The notes under the pieces were generated by a model, which worked only from the letters and a program-made list of their open reading frames with translations, was not told the origin of the DNA and did not search any database. Shown piece by piece: positions 47,359-56,845 of a stretch of 64,000 nucleotides of DNA. The stretch is taken from contig NC_035437.2 of NCBI RefSeq assembly GCF_002127325.2, positions 111,926,821 to 111,990,820 of the forward strand. The letters are read 5' to 3'. Within the stretch, counting starts at the first letter, position 1; each line of letters starts with the position of its first letter. This DNA comes from Helianthus annuus. Lineage: Eukaryota; Streptophyta; Magnoliopsida; Asterales; Asteraceae. The position numbers were made by a program, and so were the translations under genes.

Positions 47359-49210
47359 GTAAGTATTCTTTCGCGTTTTTCGTTCGTTTTAGCGTTAAAG
47401 TCAAACTGCGTTTGAATTTCTGCATTAACCAGTTTATGGTCAATGCGAAGTTCGTTTGAACTTCATAACATGAGCGTAATCACGATGGTCATAGTCCCCA
47501 GTGACTATACCTACTGATTACCACGTTATCTAGGCTCAGTGACGAGTCGCAGTTTCGGCCAAAATGCGTTTTCTCGCGTATTTTGTAACCAAACTACTCT
47601 AGGGCATTAAAACCGTTTGTTTTAATACCAAACCTGTTTTCTAACTCTACTAAACATTTTCTAGCATGTTTAGCTCGTCGCTTTTAGATTTGTGCTTGTT
47701 TAGGGTCGTAAAGGTAAGCGATCTAATCAATCGCTTATACTTACGAACCCGACCCAATTGGTCGATCTTTAGGATCCGACCAAACACTTTAGGTGACCAT
47801 AGTTGTATAGGGAATAACCTTCCGAGGTTATACCTTATGGTCACATCGTTTAAGTAGTTGTATGATAAGTAGTTCTTATGCCTTAGGTAAATTACCAAAA
47901 TACCCTTTTTGCGCCAAAATTCATTTTAAGCCTATGTAACGTAATTTTTGACATCTAAACTGATTTAGCAACAATATTAGACATGTTAAGGCATATAATA
48001 CTTGTCATAGGACTAGTTAGGCTTTCCGAACGCGTTCTACGCAAACGACGCGTTAAAGTAGCATAAGCTACCTAAACGGGTTGTAATGGGTCGTAAGCAC
48101 TTAGGATAGGCTTCGTTTTAGTACGTAAGCTTTGTTAAACCATATTACATAAGTTCCCATACTTATTTGGTTTACGAACCCTCGTACTACCCGATCCTCC
48201 GATAGGTCCGGTTATTAATGTAGATACCTATATAGGTGCCGTTTGATTCCGTGATCTTCTAGCTTTGCTTGGTGGTTATCCTAGGACTTCTAAGCAATCT
48301 CAAGTGAGTACATAGTCCCCTCTTTTACTGTTTTTCAAACATTTTGGGGTAAAACACATGTGCCTACTTGTTACTTTCATGCTTTTCATGATTTCATATC
48401 ATATACTTGCTATGTTCACTAGTACACTAGTAGTACATGATTTCATTATGTTTTTGCTATGTATGCCCATTGTGTGCATACTTGGTACATCGTTTTACAT
48501 AACATTTCATGCTATGTATGTTCATCATACTTAGTACATTTTACATCACATGCTATGTATGCCCATTGTGTGCATACTTAGTACATCGTTTTACAAGACA
48601 TCTTATACTTGGTATCATGCTATGTATGTCCATCCGTCGCATACTTAGTACATTGTTTGTGCATTCTTACCTATGGTTTGGTTGTTACATATTTCACTTG
48701 CCATACATGACATTATGTTTACACATTACTTGATTAACATTTGACAACGGTTTAGACGTGGGCAATTTACATTGGTGGTTTATGTGGGTAAGTGATTTGA
48801 GTAACGAGACGTGTGTAATGTGATACAAGCATGGTGGATACGCCGCTGGTACTTCCTATATATAAGTGCTTGTATTATATTACATGGCGTAGCGTTATTT
48901 AAATCATTCATTTGGATTTATACATTTTTACACAAATAACATATTTTTCACAAGACATTGTTTTCCAAAACAGTTTGTTTTATACAAACTCATTTTTACT
49001 TGGTTATTCATTTAACCTTACATCATTCTTTTTAACTATACATATCTATCATCGATTTTCAAACGTTTTATAAAAGCAAACACTTAAACTGGATTCATGA
49101 CAAGTTTTTGGTTGAACATTTTCTTAAACCTAAGTAATGAATCCTATTTTTCATAAAACCTATGTACTCGCCGGCATTTTTATGCTGATGTATTTTCACA
49201 TGTGTTTCAG
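47359..49210 (+). other. Possible LTR-internal intron (solo LTR)
   Basis: CTTCT then GTAAGTATTC is a near-consensus donor about 120 nt after the TATA box. TTTCACATGTGTTTCAG then G is a near-consensus acceptor 251 bp before the LTR end, with ACTCGCC about 40 nt upstream. Inferred from signals only. Confidence 0.45.
48456..48660 (+). repeat. Four-copy tandem repeat in the solo LTR
   Basis: Units of 40-67 bp start gctatgtatg(c/t)(c/t)ca and end cttagtacat, at 48456, 48511, 48552 and 48619. Confidence 0.8.
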
Positions 49211-50892
49211 GAACAATAGTTGATGATATTTGATGATGATATTGATGCATGCTCACATAGGATTGAACGAGGCCTTAGTGACATTAAAAGATGCAAGACT
49301 AGTTAATTTTTGTTATGTTTCTTTATTGTTAAGACATTGTAACTCATTTAATTCAATAAAACGAAATTTGTTTAATCCATGGTTGTGAAACAATGATTCT
49401 GTTACAACACTCCCCGACGTTTCCGCCACGTTTTGTTGTTTTACGTGGTCGGGGTGTGACATATCCGATCGGGTTGCCAGTCAATCGGGTGACATGTGTG
49501 TGAGAAAAAGAATGGTTGCCCGATCGGGTTGCCACTTGATTCAAAATCTACAATGTGAGGGGGGATAGGATGGCTGCCCGATCAGATGGCTATCCGATCG
49601 GGTTGCCACTCGATCCAAGTATTAAGTGCTTCGGTTCCTCTGATCGGGTGGCTGCTCGATCGGGTGGCTATCCGATCGGGTTGCCATCCGATCAAGGGTC
49701 CCAAGTTTCAAGTTTCAAGTTTCTGAAAAAGTTTCTAAGTGCTGCAAGGTTTCAAAGTTTCAAGGTTGCGAGACAAGTGCCACCTGATCGGGTGGTTGTC
49801 CAATCGGACGGCTGTCCGATCGGATTGCCGCTCGATCGGACGATCCTTGTTCCGTTTAACATTTTGTAAAAATTTCTAAGTTCAACGATGACGGCATGGT
49901 ACGTATTGAGACAATGGTAAACTCATCGGCACACAGCCGTTCTGATCGGGTGGGAACCACCCCAGTCCGATCGGTTAACTGCCCGCGATAACATTTATGT
50001 CAAAATGCATATCCTGACCATCATTCTTTGGTAGAAATCCATTTCTAAGCCGACTCTAGACTAATAATCAAGTCTATAGTCCATTCAGAACAAGATCTCA
50101 CCGTTTAAAGTAAAAGATTGAAGAAAAGATGAAGAAACTTAAGTTTTATATGAAAAAGTCTAGATTTAACTTAGATTTAGTGTAGAAACGTATGAAATTC
50201 CTTAGATCCAAGCTAGATCTTGCCAGAAATGACGTCATATAGCAGTTTGTACAAATGTAACACCTCGAATTTTTGTGTCCAATGATGTGTTAACACGTGT
50301 CATTTGTTTACACGTGGCATTAATATTAAATAAAGGACTAATGTTGACAAACCTTGAAAGTATGTAAATTTGAGGGTTATAAATGTCAAACAAGGGTAAA
50401 TATACTGTATAGTAACCCTAAATGATGCTCGTACCTTCAAACGAATAAATCATGGATCGTACGGAAGCGAAACGCGGAAGAAAGTGGGAGATTACAAGCT
50501 GCAGGGGTTAATTGTGTCAACATATTTAATTATACCTCTGAGTGACCCTTTAACATACCCAAGGCTTTGTAACAGTATAATACACTCACTAGAATACAAT
50601 ATATAAATTTCGCGAAGTTCCGTTTTAAAACGAGAAAGTTATGATCAAATTCGTATAGGAAGGGTTAAAAGCGTCAATAATATAAATTAAGGCTTTCCGG
50701 ATAATAAGTAAACTAACCGGGGGCTTAACCATGCGGTTAAATAACGCGAGGTCCTTAATTGTAATTAATCGAGGGCCATATCGCAAAGTTACCCCTTCAA
50801 ACCCGAAGGGTCAGGTTATTAATTACCAAAGATTCGATATTAATTACTAAGATTTAGTAATCATTTCAAAAAGATACAATTTTAACCCCTTA

Positions 50893-51000
50893 CGGACCGT
50901 AAAGAGTATGCCTTACGGACCGTAAGGGGGGGGGGAATGATTGCTGGTGATCCGCCTATGACTTACGGACCGCAAGGCCTAAGCCATACGGTCCGTAAGG
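50893..51000. promoter_or_regulatory. TTACGGACCGTAA palindromes upstream of the C TATA box
   Basis: Four copies of a 13- to 15-bp palindrome (one degenerate, one as tacggtccgta) lie 175-280 bp before the TATA box. The first two recur in the 3' LTR at about 60207-60243. Confidence 0.7.
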
Positions 51001-51174
51001 GATGCCCAGCGACAGAAAAATGGCTGTTGGCACTTTTAAGCGGTAAAACAATAAATGATGGGTTCTCCAGAGGCATGGGCGCCCCCTACTCGACCCATAG
51101 CACCATGGGACACCTGCCCATCATCCATGATCAGTTGTAGACCAATGTGTGATGATCTTGAGGCTTGCCTTGCA

Positions 51175-51184
51175 CTATAAATAG
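51175..51184 (+). promoter_or_regulatory. TATA box of the C LTR
   Basis: ctataaatag then gcctcc; similar to A and B. Confidence 0.7.
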
Positions 51185-51288
51185 GCCTCCTTTGTTCATA
51201 AGTTTCATCACAACTCAAAACACCTTCTCTGATCATTCTAAGAGCTCTCAAGCTTTCTTCTTTGTTCTCTAAGCAAGCCTAAGCTTCT

Positions 51289-53327
51289 GTAAGTCATTTA
51301 TATCCTTTGTAGTTTGATTTTACTTAGTAAGATAGCTAAAAACCAAACCGTCATAAATACGGTTTGACTTCAAAATAAATCCGTAATGGCTCAGTCTTAT
51401 GACGGATCAAAAGTAGTTATGAGTTGGTAATTATGTGGGTAATAAACCCCTAAAAGGGTTCCCTCTGATCGCCACTCTAACTAGTTCAAATGTCGAGTCA
51501 AACGAACGTTTAAAAAGTCAACAGAAAGCCGTTTTTGCGAATCTTGCATAATCTGTAATGTGTATGCTATGAAACCTGTTTTGATGATCCTAAAACATGA
51601 TATTAAGTATATAAACTTGTTTACGCTCGTTCAAATCGACCATTTGCTATATTGACCCGGTTCGGAGCCGAATGTCGCAAAAGTTTGACTTTTGCTTTGA
51701 CTTCAGTTCTGACCCGTTTTAGTGAGGTATAGATATGCCTTAGGACTCTCTTAGGACCAGGTTACATGATGGTATAACCCTCTGTGACCGGTTCATTGTT
51801 TGTCCGAGTCTTTTACGCATTTCCGTTAATCGCCTAAAAGTTGACCGTAACGCCCATTTTTAAAATAAAACAAGTATTTCGGACGCGTGAACGGACCATA
51901 ACCTTGCTTACTAAATTATAAGCATGTCCTTAAAGTTTCACATCAATCCGAGGTCTAGAATGAGAGTTATGCTAAATAGCGCATTTATAAGAAACTTTTG
52001 TAATAAACGGCGCAATTAGCATAACGCCTATCTAAACCAAGATTTCGTCACCAAAACTTTTATCCACTGTTATAAAATAATATTTTGGGAATTTTAAAGA
52101 TTTTTACTAATTTTTACCTTGCTCATAACCTGCGGTTATGGCTACGGTTCGGTAAATACCGAATATGCCCTTTTCGGCCAAAACTTGAGTTCTACAAGGC
52201 CTTTTGACCCGATTCCAGTTGCTACTTATTTGAAATAATAAATAAAGTATTTTAGACTTTATAAACTGTTCGGGAAACTCGGATTTCCTGTATAACTCGA
52301 AAAGCTCTTTAAAAGTCTTTAAAATGACCGAAAAACCCCTACGGGGCGTAATATTAACTTAAACTCGTTACGGGCCTCACGGAAGGTATCCTACTGATGC
52401 CACAACCTCTTTAAGGCATATTAACTTAGGAAATAAACGTAGGACTCTCATGGTTAACCGTTTCACCTATTGTGCGCACGGTTCGGCTTATGGAACTAGT
52501 TTTCATAAATTAGCCGACATGGGTCAAACCATATTATTTTGACCCCAAAATCCAGAGTGTGAACCTTGAACCCATATAAAACAAGTCTCTGAACTTGTTG
52601 GGTCGGAATCAGACTCCATCCTCGGTTTTCGCCTTTTCGCGCGATTAAACCATATTTATATTTCGGAACCAACCGGTCTAGGCTACGGCCAATATAAAGA
52701 CCCGTTCGGATTCTAATAGGTTAATTAAAACCTTCGTTCCAGAATAGGAGCCCCAGTAAAAGCTACTTGTGACGTAATCCATTAAGGAATATACTTGCAA
52801 AGGTAAATACTTTTAACTTATTTTCCCTTATACGGGCTTGGGTTACGGTATAATATTTACCGCTTGATTGAGCATCATATCTTCCATCGCTTAGGTGGTT
52901 AATTGAATAATATGATCGGCTCACTTAAACAGTCTTGTTACTTAAAAGCCTTTGGGGGGTTAATGACCATGTCCCGGATATCCTTGGCATCATTTTACGA
53001 AATGGCCACGACCTCGACATCCCGGTGTAGGCGTACACCCGGTATATTATGTCGACATTATTTTTAAAAGACGTAGCCGTTGGTTTACCCACCACGGTTT
53101 TACGCAATGTGGTGTGTCTATTGATCTTTAACCCGGACAGGATCCGGGCTACTGAATGCATAAAAGGAACATGTAATTCGTTCACAAGATTTTAATAATT
53201 TTCCCAAGTTATAAAAGAGTTTGTGCCTTGTGCATTCAAATCAATTTTAATAAACATTTTCAAATGTGTCAGTTGAACGTATTTACCAGTGTAAACTGAC
53301 GTATTTACCCAAAAAGATTAAGTGCAG
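51289..53327 (+). other. Possible LTR-internal intron (C 5' LTR)
   Basis: The donor GTAAGT stands 113 nt after the TATA box. The acceptor GATTAAGTGCAG lies 289 bp before the LTR end. A second possible acceptor with a longer pyrimidine tract (GAAGCAG at 53784) stands four bases before the ORF1 start. Confidence 0.4.
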
Positions 53328-53619
53328 GTACTACACGAAATTGGCTGGTAATAGCTCCCTAGCATCACAAATAGTCTCGCAAGCTTGATGCTGTATCTGA
53401 CTGAACAATACTTTATTATTATTTTTGATTCCCTGTGGAAACAATTCGACTTCTGTAATACACTTGATATTACATTCAAAGGTTGAATTATATTTATCTT
53501 TATGCTTCCGCTGTGCATTTATATAATTGTGTGGTTTGACTATATTGTTGCCAACTACGTCACGGTAATCCCCCACCGGGCCCATCGGTGATACACGTGG
53601 AAATCGGGGTGTGACAGGT

Positions 53620-53632
53620 TGGTATCAGAGCC
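53620..53632 (+). other. C primer-binding site, initiator tRNA-Met
   Basis: TGGTATCAGAGCC begins three bases after the LTR end. Confidence 0.92.
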
Positions 53633-53788
53633 AACATTGAGTGAATTAAACACTATCCTAATGTGTTTAATCTCAGTGACAGAATTGCACATACTTGAGT
53701 CTAGACAATAACATAGGACAAATTCGGATTAATACTCCTTTTTGTCTTTATTTTCATTATGATTTTTAATAAGTTTTGAAGCAGGAAA

Positions 53789-54880
53789 ATGCCACCTGTA
53801 ATCTTCCGAGGACGAGGAAGGGGAAGAAGAGGCAGAGGAGAGATCGTTACTCACAACGATCACGAAGCTGGACCGTCAGGTACAAGACCTCCTTCGATGA
53901 CAATGAGTGAAGAACCACGAAGACGGAGAGACCTCTTCGAGCCAGCGAGGCATTCGACCTCTCACAGCTCGACGCCATCTTACCGACACTCTTTCGGACC
54001 AGATTCCGAAAATGACCCCAACAATCCCCAGCCATCCTATCTACCTCTACAGCGCTCGGTGTCGCACCGTGCCTTTGACGATCCCACACCATATTTCCGA
54101 GGTCAGTTTAATCCAGCTGACTACATACAGGAACCTGCTGGATTTGTTCCGCTAGGACCACAAGATCACTTCGCGGAAGATCACATGGACAAGGATACGG
54201 ATCCAACAGAACCAGCTCGTGGTACGCCCACGCACCCAATAGAGATCTCTGACGGATCTTCATATCATGGGGCACCTTATCAGGGCCCAGATAGCTTCAT
54301 GGCCTTATTCGATCAACATGAGTGGTACTATACGCCATCTCAGCAAGCATCGCAGCAGCAACATCCACGAGATCCCTCCGAGGATCCACGTTTTGAGGCA
54401 GTGACGCCACCGCCTCCTCCACCGGCTCAACCAGTAATACCAGATCCGCCAAGGCGTAGAAGATCAGGCGCACGGATGTCTACCCGAGGAGGGGAATTTC
54501 ATTTTAGCACCCCTCGTCACTCGAGTGCTAGCCACTATCCGTCCGTACCTGAAGAAGGGCCTTCAAGCCCAGCACAAGAGGCGAACTCCGCACCAGTTGC
54601 GCCATCTTCTCCACCATTTGGGGATGACCGCCCATTACCTCCATACGCAACGGCTTATTACCCATTCGAGCCGACGTCGCAAGCTCATTATAACTACAAC
54701 TATGAGCGCGATCCATATGTGGTAGCGGCAAGGTATAACGCCCGCTATCCAGACGGAAATCTAGGAATACCGGATTACTCAGCTCATGGGTATCCAGCAC
54801 CACCTAGACCTCCAGTTCCGCAACCAGCACCTCAACCACGTTTCTCTCCTCCTGAGCATGAAGAGATACTCAAGCGATGA
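53789..54880 (+). CDS. C ORF1: proline-rich accessory protein of unknown function (5' part)
   Basis: The ATG start at 53789 gives an N-terminus rich in Arg/Gly (RGRGRGRRGRG). Long stretches of Pro, Ser, Asp and Tyr follow, including EISDGSSYHGAPYQGPDSFM, PPPPPPAQPV, PPRRRRSGARMSTRGG and a tyrosine-rich part (HYNYNYERDPYVVAARYNA). No zinc finger, gag core, protease or other known fold is recognised, and the protein looks largely disordered. It occupies the place of gag right after the leader. The reading frame stops at 54880 because of an insertion. A C-terminal piece (KSHRGFLKGLASLLKGKKKK) seems to survive at 55566-55658. I recall similar proteins in Asteraceae retroelements, but cannot name a family. 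The role is unknown; RNA binding is only a guess from the Arg/Gly start. Confidence 0.65.
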   Translation: MPPVIFRGRGRGRRGRGEIVTHNDHEAGPSGTRPPSMTMSEEPRRRRDLFEPARHSTSHSSTPSYRHSFGPDSENDPNNPQPSYLPLQRSVSHRAFDDPTPYFRGQFNPADYIQEPAGFVPLGPQDHFAEDHMDKDTDPTEPARGTPTHPIEISDGSSYHGAPYQGPDSFMALFDQHEWYYTPSQQASQQQHPRDPSEDPRFEAVTPPPPPPAQPVIPDPPRRRRSGARMSTRGGEFHFSTPRHSSASHYPSVPEEGPSSPAQEANSAPVAPSSPPFGDDRPLPPYATAYYPFEPTSQAHYNYNYERDPYVVAARYNARYPDGNLGIPDYSAHGYPAPPRPPVPQPAPQPRFSPPEHEEILKR

Positions 54881-55565
54881 CTCCATACCGAAACCTATCA
54901 CCGATTCGGGTCCCCGCTTGGATGGCGGTGGTGTTCCCGATCGGTGACTAGGCTCACCGAACCACTCCCCGAAGAACGCCCCGTGCACCCTAAGATCACT
55001 AGGTTATCACCGTGAATACTCACGGGTTGACCATTAAAATGATGTAAACGAGTGTAAATTTTTTTGTCTTTTACTTTTGGGTTATTCTCAGGACAAATAT
55101 GTTGTTGGAAAATTGTACTTTTGGGTTGTAAGGAAATGTCACCGACCCCTCCACGTTTTCCACCAAAACACTATCACTGGTTGCTTCTTCAACAGAGGGT
55201 TTCTTCTTATTACCTGAACCTATATCATCTAAACTGTGTTTGACACATCCTTTGTGTCTTCCTCTCTTCTTGCTCACATGAACACGAAAGAGATTATCTT
55301 GAACATGAGTAATAACACATCTGTCTTCTACCTCCATTGCAAGTAAGATTCATTGAATAATCTTGGCTCTTTTCTTAGGTCTTTAAGGGAGTTTACACCC
55401 TTTCATTGCCATAAAGTCTTTTTCTTTCTCTTTGCTTGATAATGTAGTAAACAATTTGGGCCACAAACAGAAGGCTTTATAGATGCATTCAACAAAGGGC
55501 AAATATTAATTAAGAAAAATCAACAAAGGGCAAATATGGTCAAAATCAAGAAAACACAAGATTAA
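54881..55565. mobile_element. Unclassified insertion in C ORF1
   Basis: About 0.7 kb separates the two parts of ORF1. The left end is GC-rich with a loose inverted repeat (tcaccgattcggg and cccgatcggtga); the rest is AT-rich. It carries a minus-strand ORF of 88 codons (55071-55337; MEVEDRCVITHVQDNLF), Lys-rich and without a family I recognise, which may be a captured gene fragment. Neither clear terminal inverted repeats nor a certain target duplication is visible, so the type is open. Confidence 0.4.
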
Positions 55566-55658
55566 GAGAAGTTCGAGGAAGAGAAAAAGAGCCACCGAGG
55601 ATTTCTCAAGGGCTTAGCAAGCCTACTAAAGGGAAAGAAGAAGAAACGTGACCATTAG
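55566..55658 (+). pseudogene. C ORF1: C-terminal fragment
   Basis: The frame reads EKFEEEKKSHRGFLKGLASL then LKGKKKKRDH* and is in a different phase from 53789-54880. The basic, helical end is what I remember for the C-terminus of this Asteraceae ORF1 family, so the two pieces were probably one gene before the insertion. The assignment is inference. Confidence 0.45.
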
Positions 55659-56845
55659 CCCTTATGGTTGTACTAATGTAATGTCTATTTTATAATAAGT
55701 CCCTGCGTGGACGTTTATCGTATTTTAGTCCTTACATGGACTTATCCGTTAATCCTTACAAGGACACATGTCGTGTACTAGTCCCTGTATGGACCTATCT
55801 TTTATTTAACCTTTATAAAGGTATATGCTTGTCTTAAAAGACCCGTTTAGGGCAATATGTGATTGTATTTGAAACTATGGAATGAATGTTATGAGTTTTA
55901 TTTTTAATATATATGAAACAAATCAAAACCATTTCTTTTACATTGATCTGCCTAAGTGAAGAATCTTAAGAGTGAAACCTAGCCTGGTGTCTTTTAAGAT
56001 CCGGCCAAGATGGTATGACCTAATTAAAAGATTCAGATTCCCTGTTAACCTCTGTAAGCATGTTAACAATCATGGTAGATGTGGTTCGTCAAAATCGCAC
56101 ACGTCATTCCTACACAATAATCCTTTATAGGATTTCAAAAACCCAAATTAGTGATTTATAAATCATGGGTTAAATCGTCAATAAAGATGATCATTATTAA
56201 AACATCCATTAGTGATGTAGTGCCTACGGGCCAAACTTATTAAGCATCCATTAGTGATGTAGTGACTACGGGCCAAACTTATTAAACATCTAATAGTGAT
56301 GTAGTGCCTACGGGCCATACTAATTGTCATATAAGACAAAAGGCAGTGGTAGTCTATGACTCCCTGTCAGAAAAAGGTAATGAACTAGGTTCAACCCTCA
56401 AATGCTCTGATTCTCTGAAATCATAGCATAAAATTTATATATGTCCTTGTGACTAAGACTGTTGTGCTAATATATTTTAAAGGCCTTGATTCTCTGAAAT
56501 CATGGCTTATGATTTATAAATGTCCATGTGACCAGGCCATTTGGTGCCACAAATAAAACTGTTAATGTTTTATAATTAGGATAAATTATAATAGAAATCC
56601 TAAATAAATATGATTAATAAATTAACCAGTTATGGTCTCTGCTTACCATGGTTAATAAATTTCTCTAAGGGGCAATTCCGTAATAAACATTCCTTAGAAG
56701 GGAAGCGCCTACGGGCTATAATTGATGTCCTCTGAGACTAAAGACAGTGGTAGCCTATAGCTCCCTGTTAGGAAAAGGTGATGAACTTTGATTCAAACCC
56801 TACTGCCGCGATTCTTTGGGATCATGGCTTATAAATTAAACTTGT
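55659..56845 (+). other. C spacer with 42-bp tandem repeats
   Basis: 1.2 kb without coding. Three tandem units of 42 bp (catccattagtgatgtagtg and on) start at 56203, 56245 and 56287. A looser duplication of about 400 bp relates 56290-56430 to 56705-56845 (shared words cctacgggc, gacagtggtag, ctccctgt). The spacer ends abruptly where RT homology begins, consistent with a deletion that removed gag and protease. Confidence 0.7.

Larger units (their letters stand above)
46383..49461 (+). mobile_element. Solo LTR of a long-LTR gypsy-type element
   Basis: This 3079-bp unit starts TGTGACACC and ends GGGTGTGACA, with a perfect duplication tatcc (46378-46382 and 49462-49466). It has no internal region and no second LTR. 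It contains, in order, inverted repeats of CCATGG words (47088-47172), a TATA box (47236-47245), a donor-like site (47359), tandem repeats (48456-48660), the motif GGATACGCCGCTGGTACTTC (48836), an acceptor-like TTTCAG (49210), and aataaaa near 49356. It is most simply the remnant of LTR-LTR recombination. No ORF is supported. Confidence 0.82.
45527..50255 (-). repeat. B 5' LTR, interrupted and cut by C
   Basis: The LTR parts are 45527-46382 and 49467-50255, colinear with 36369-38013. The missing end lies beyond C, outside the window. The insertion at 46383 has duplication tatcc, and the insertion of C at 50256 follows acaaa. Arrays of CCGATCGG words lie at about 49467-49845. Confidence 0.88.
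50256..53616 (+). repeat. C 5' LTR
   Basis: This 3361-bp LTR runs from TGTAACACC to GGGTGTGACA. It holds four TTACGGACCGTAA-type palindromes (50893-51000), a TATA box (51175-51184), a donor-like CTTCT-GTAAGT (51289), a long AT-rich middle without ORFs of note, and an acceptor-like GTGCAG (53327). The word ttatgcttccgct at 53502 recurs in the LTR of D at 62570. Confidence 0.92.

Noticed and set aside
46383..49461. Solo LTR considered as a complete non-autonomous element such as a TRIM or MITE
   Set aside because: It has a TG...CA structure with a 5-bp duplication, promoter and poly(A)-like signals, and no internal domain, primer site or second LTR. Length and termini fit a solo LTR better.
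54881..55565. Insertion considered as a Helitron because of a hairpin-like left part followed by CTAG
   Set aside because: The hairpin is at the wrong end for the simple reading, the A/T insertion site is not evident, and no 5' TC terminus could be fixed.
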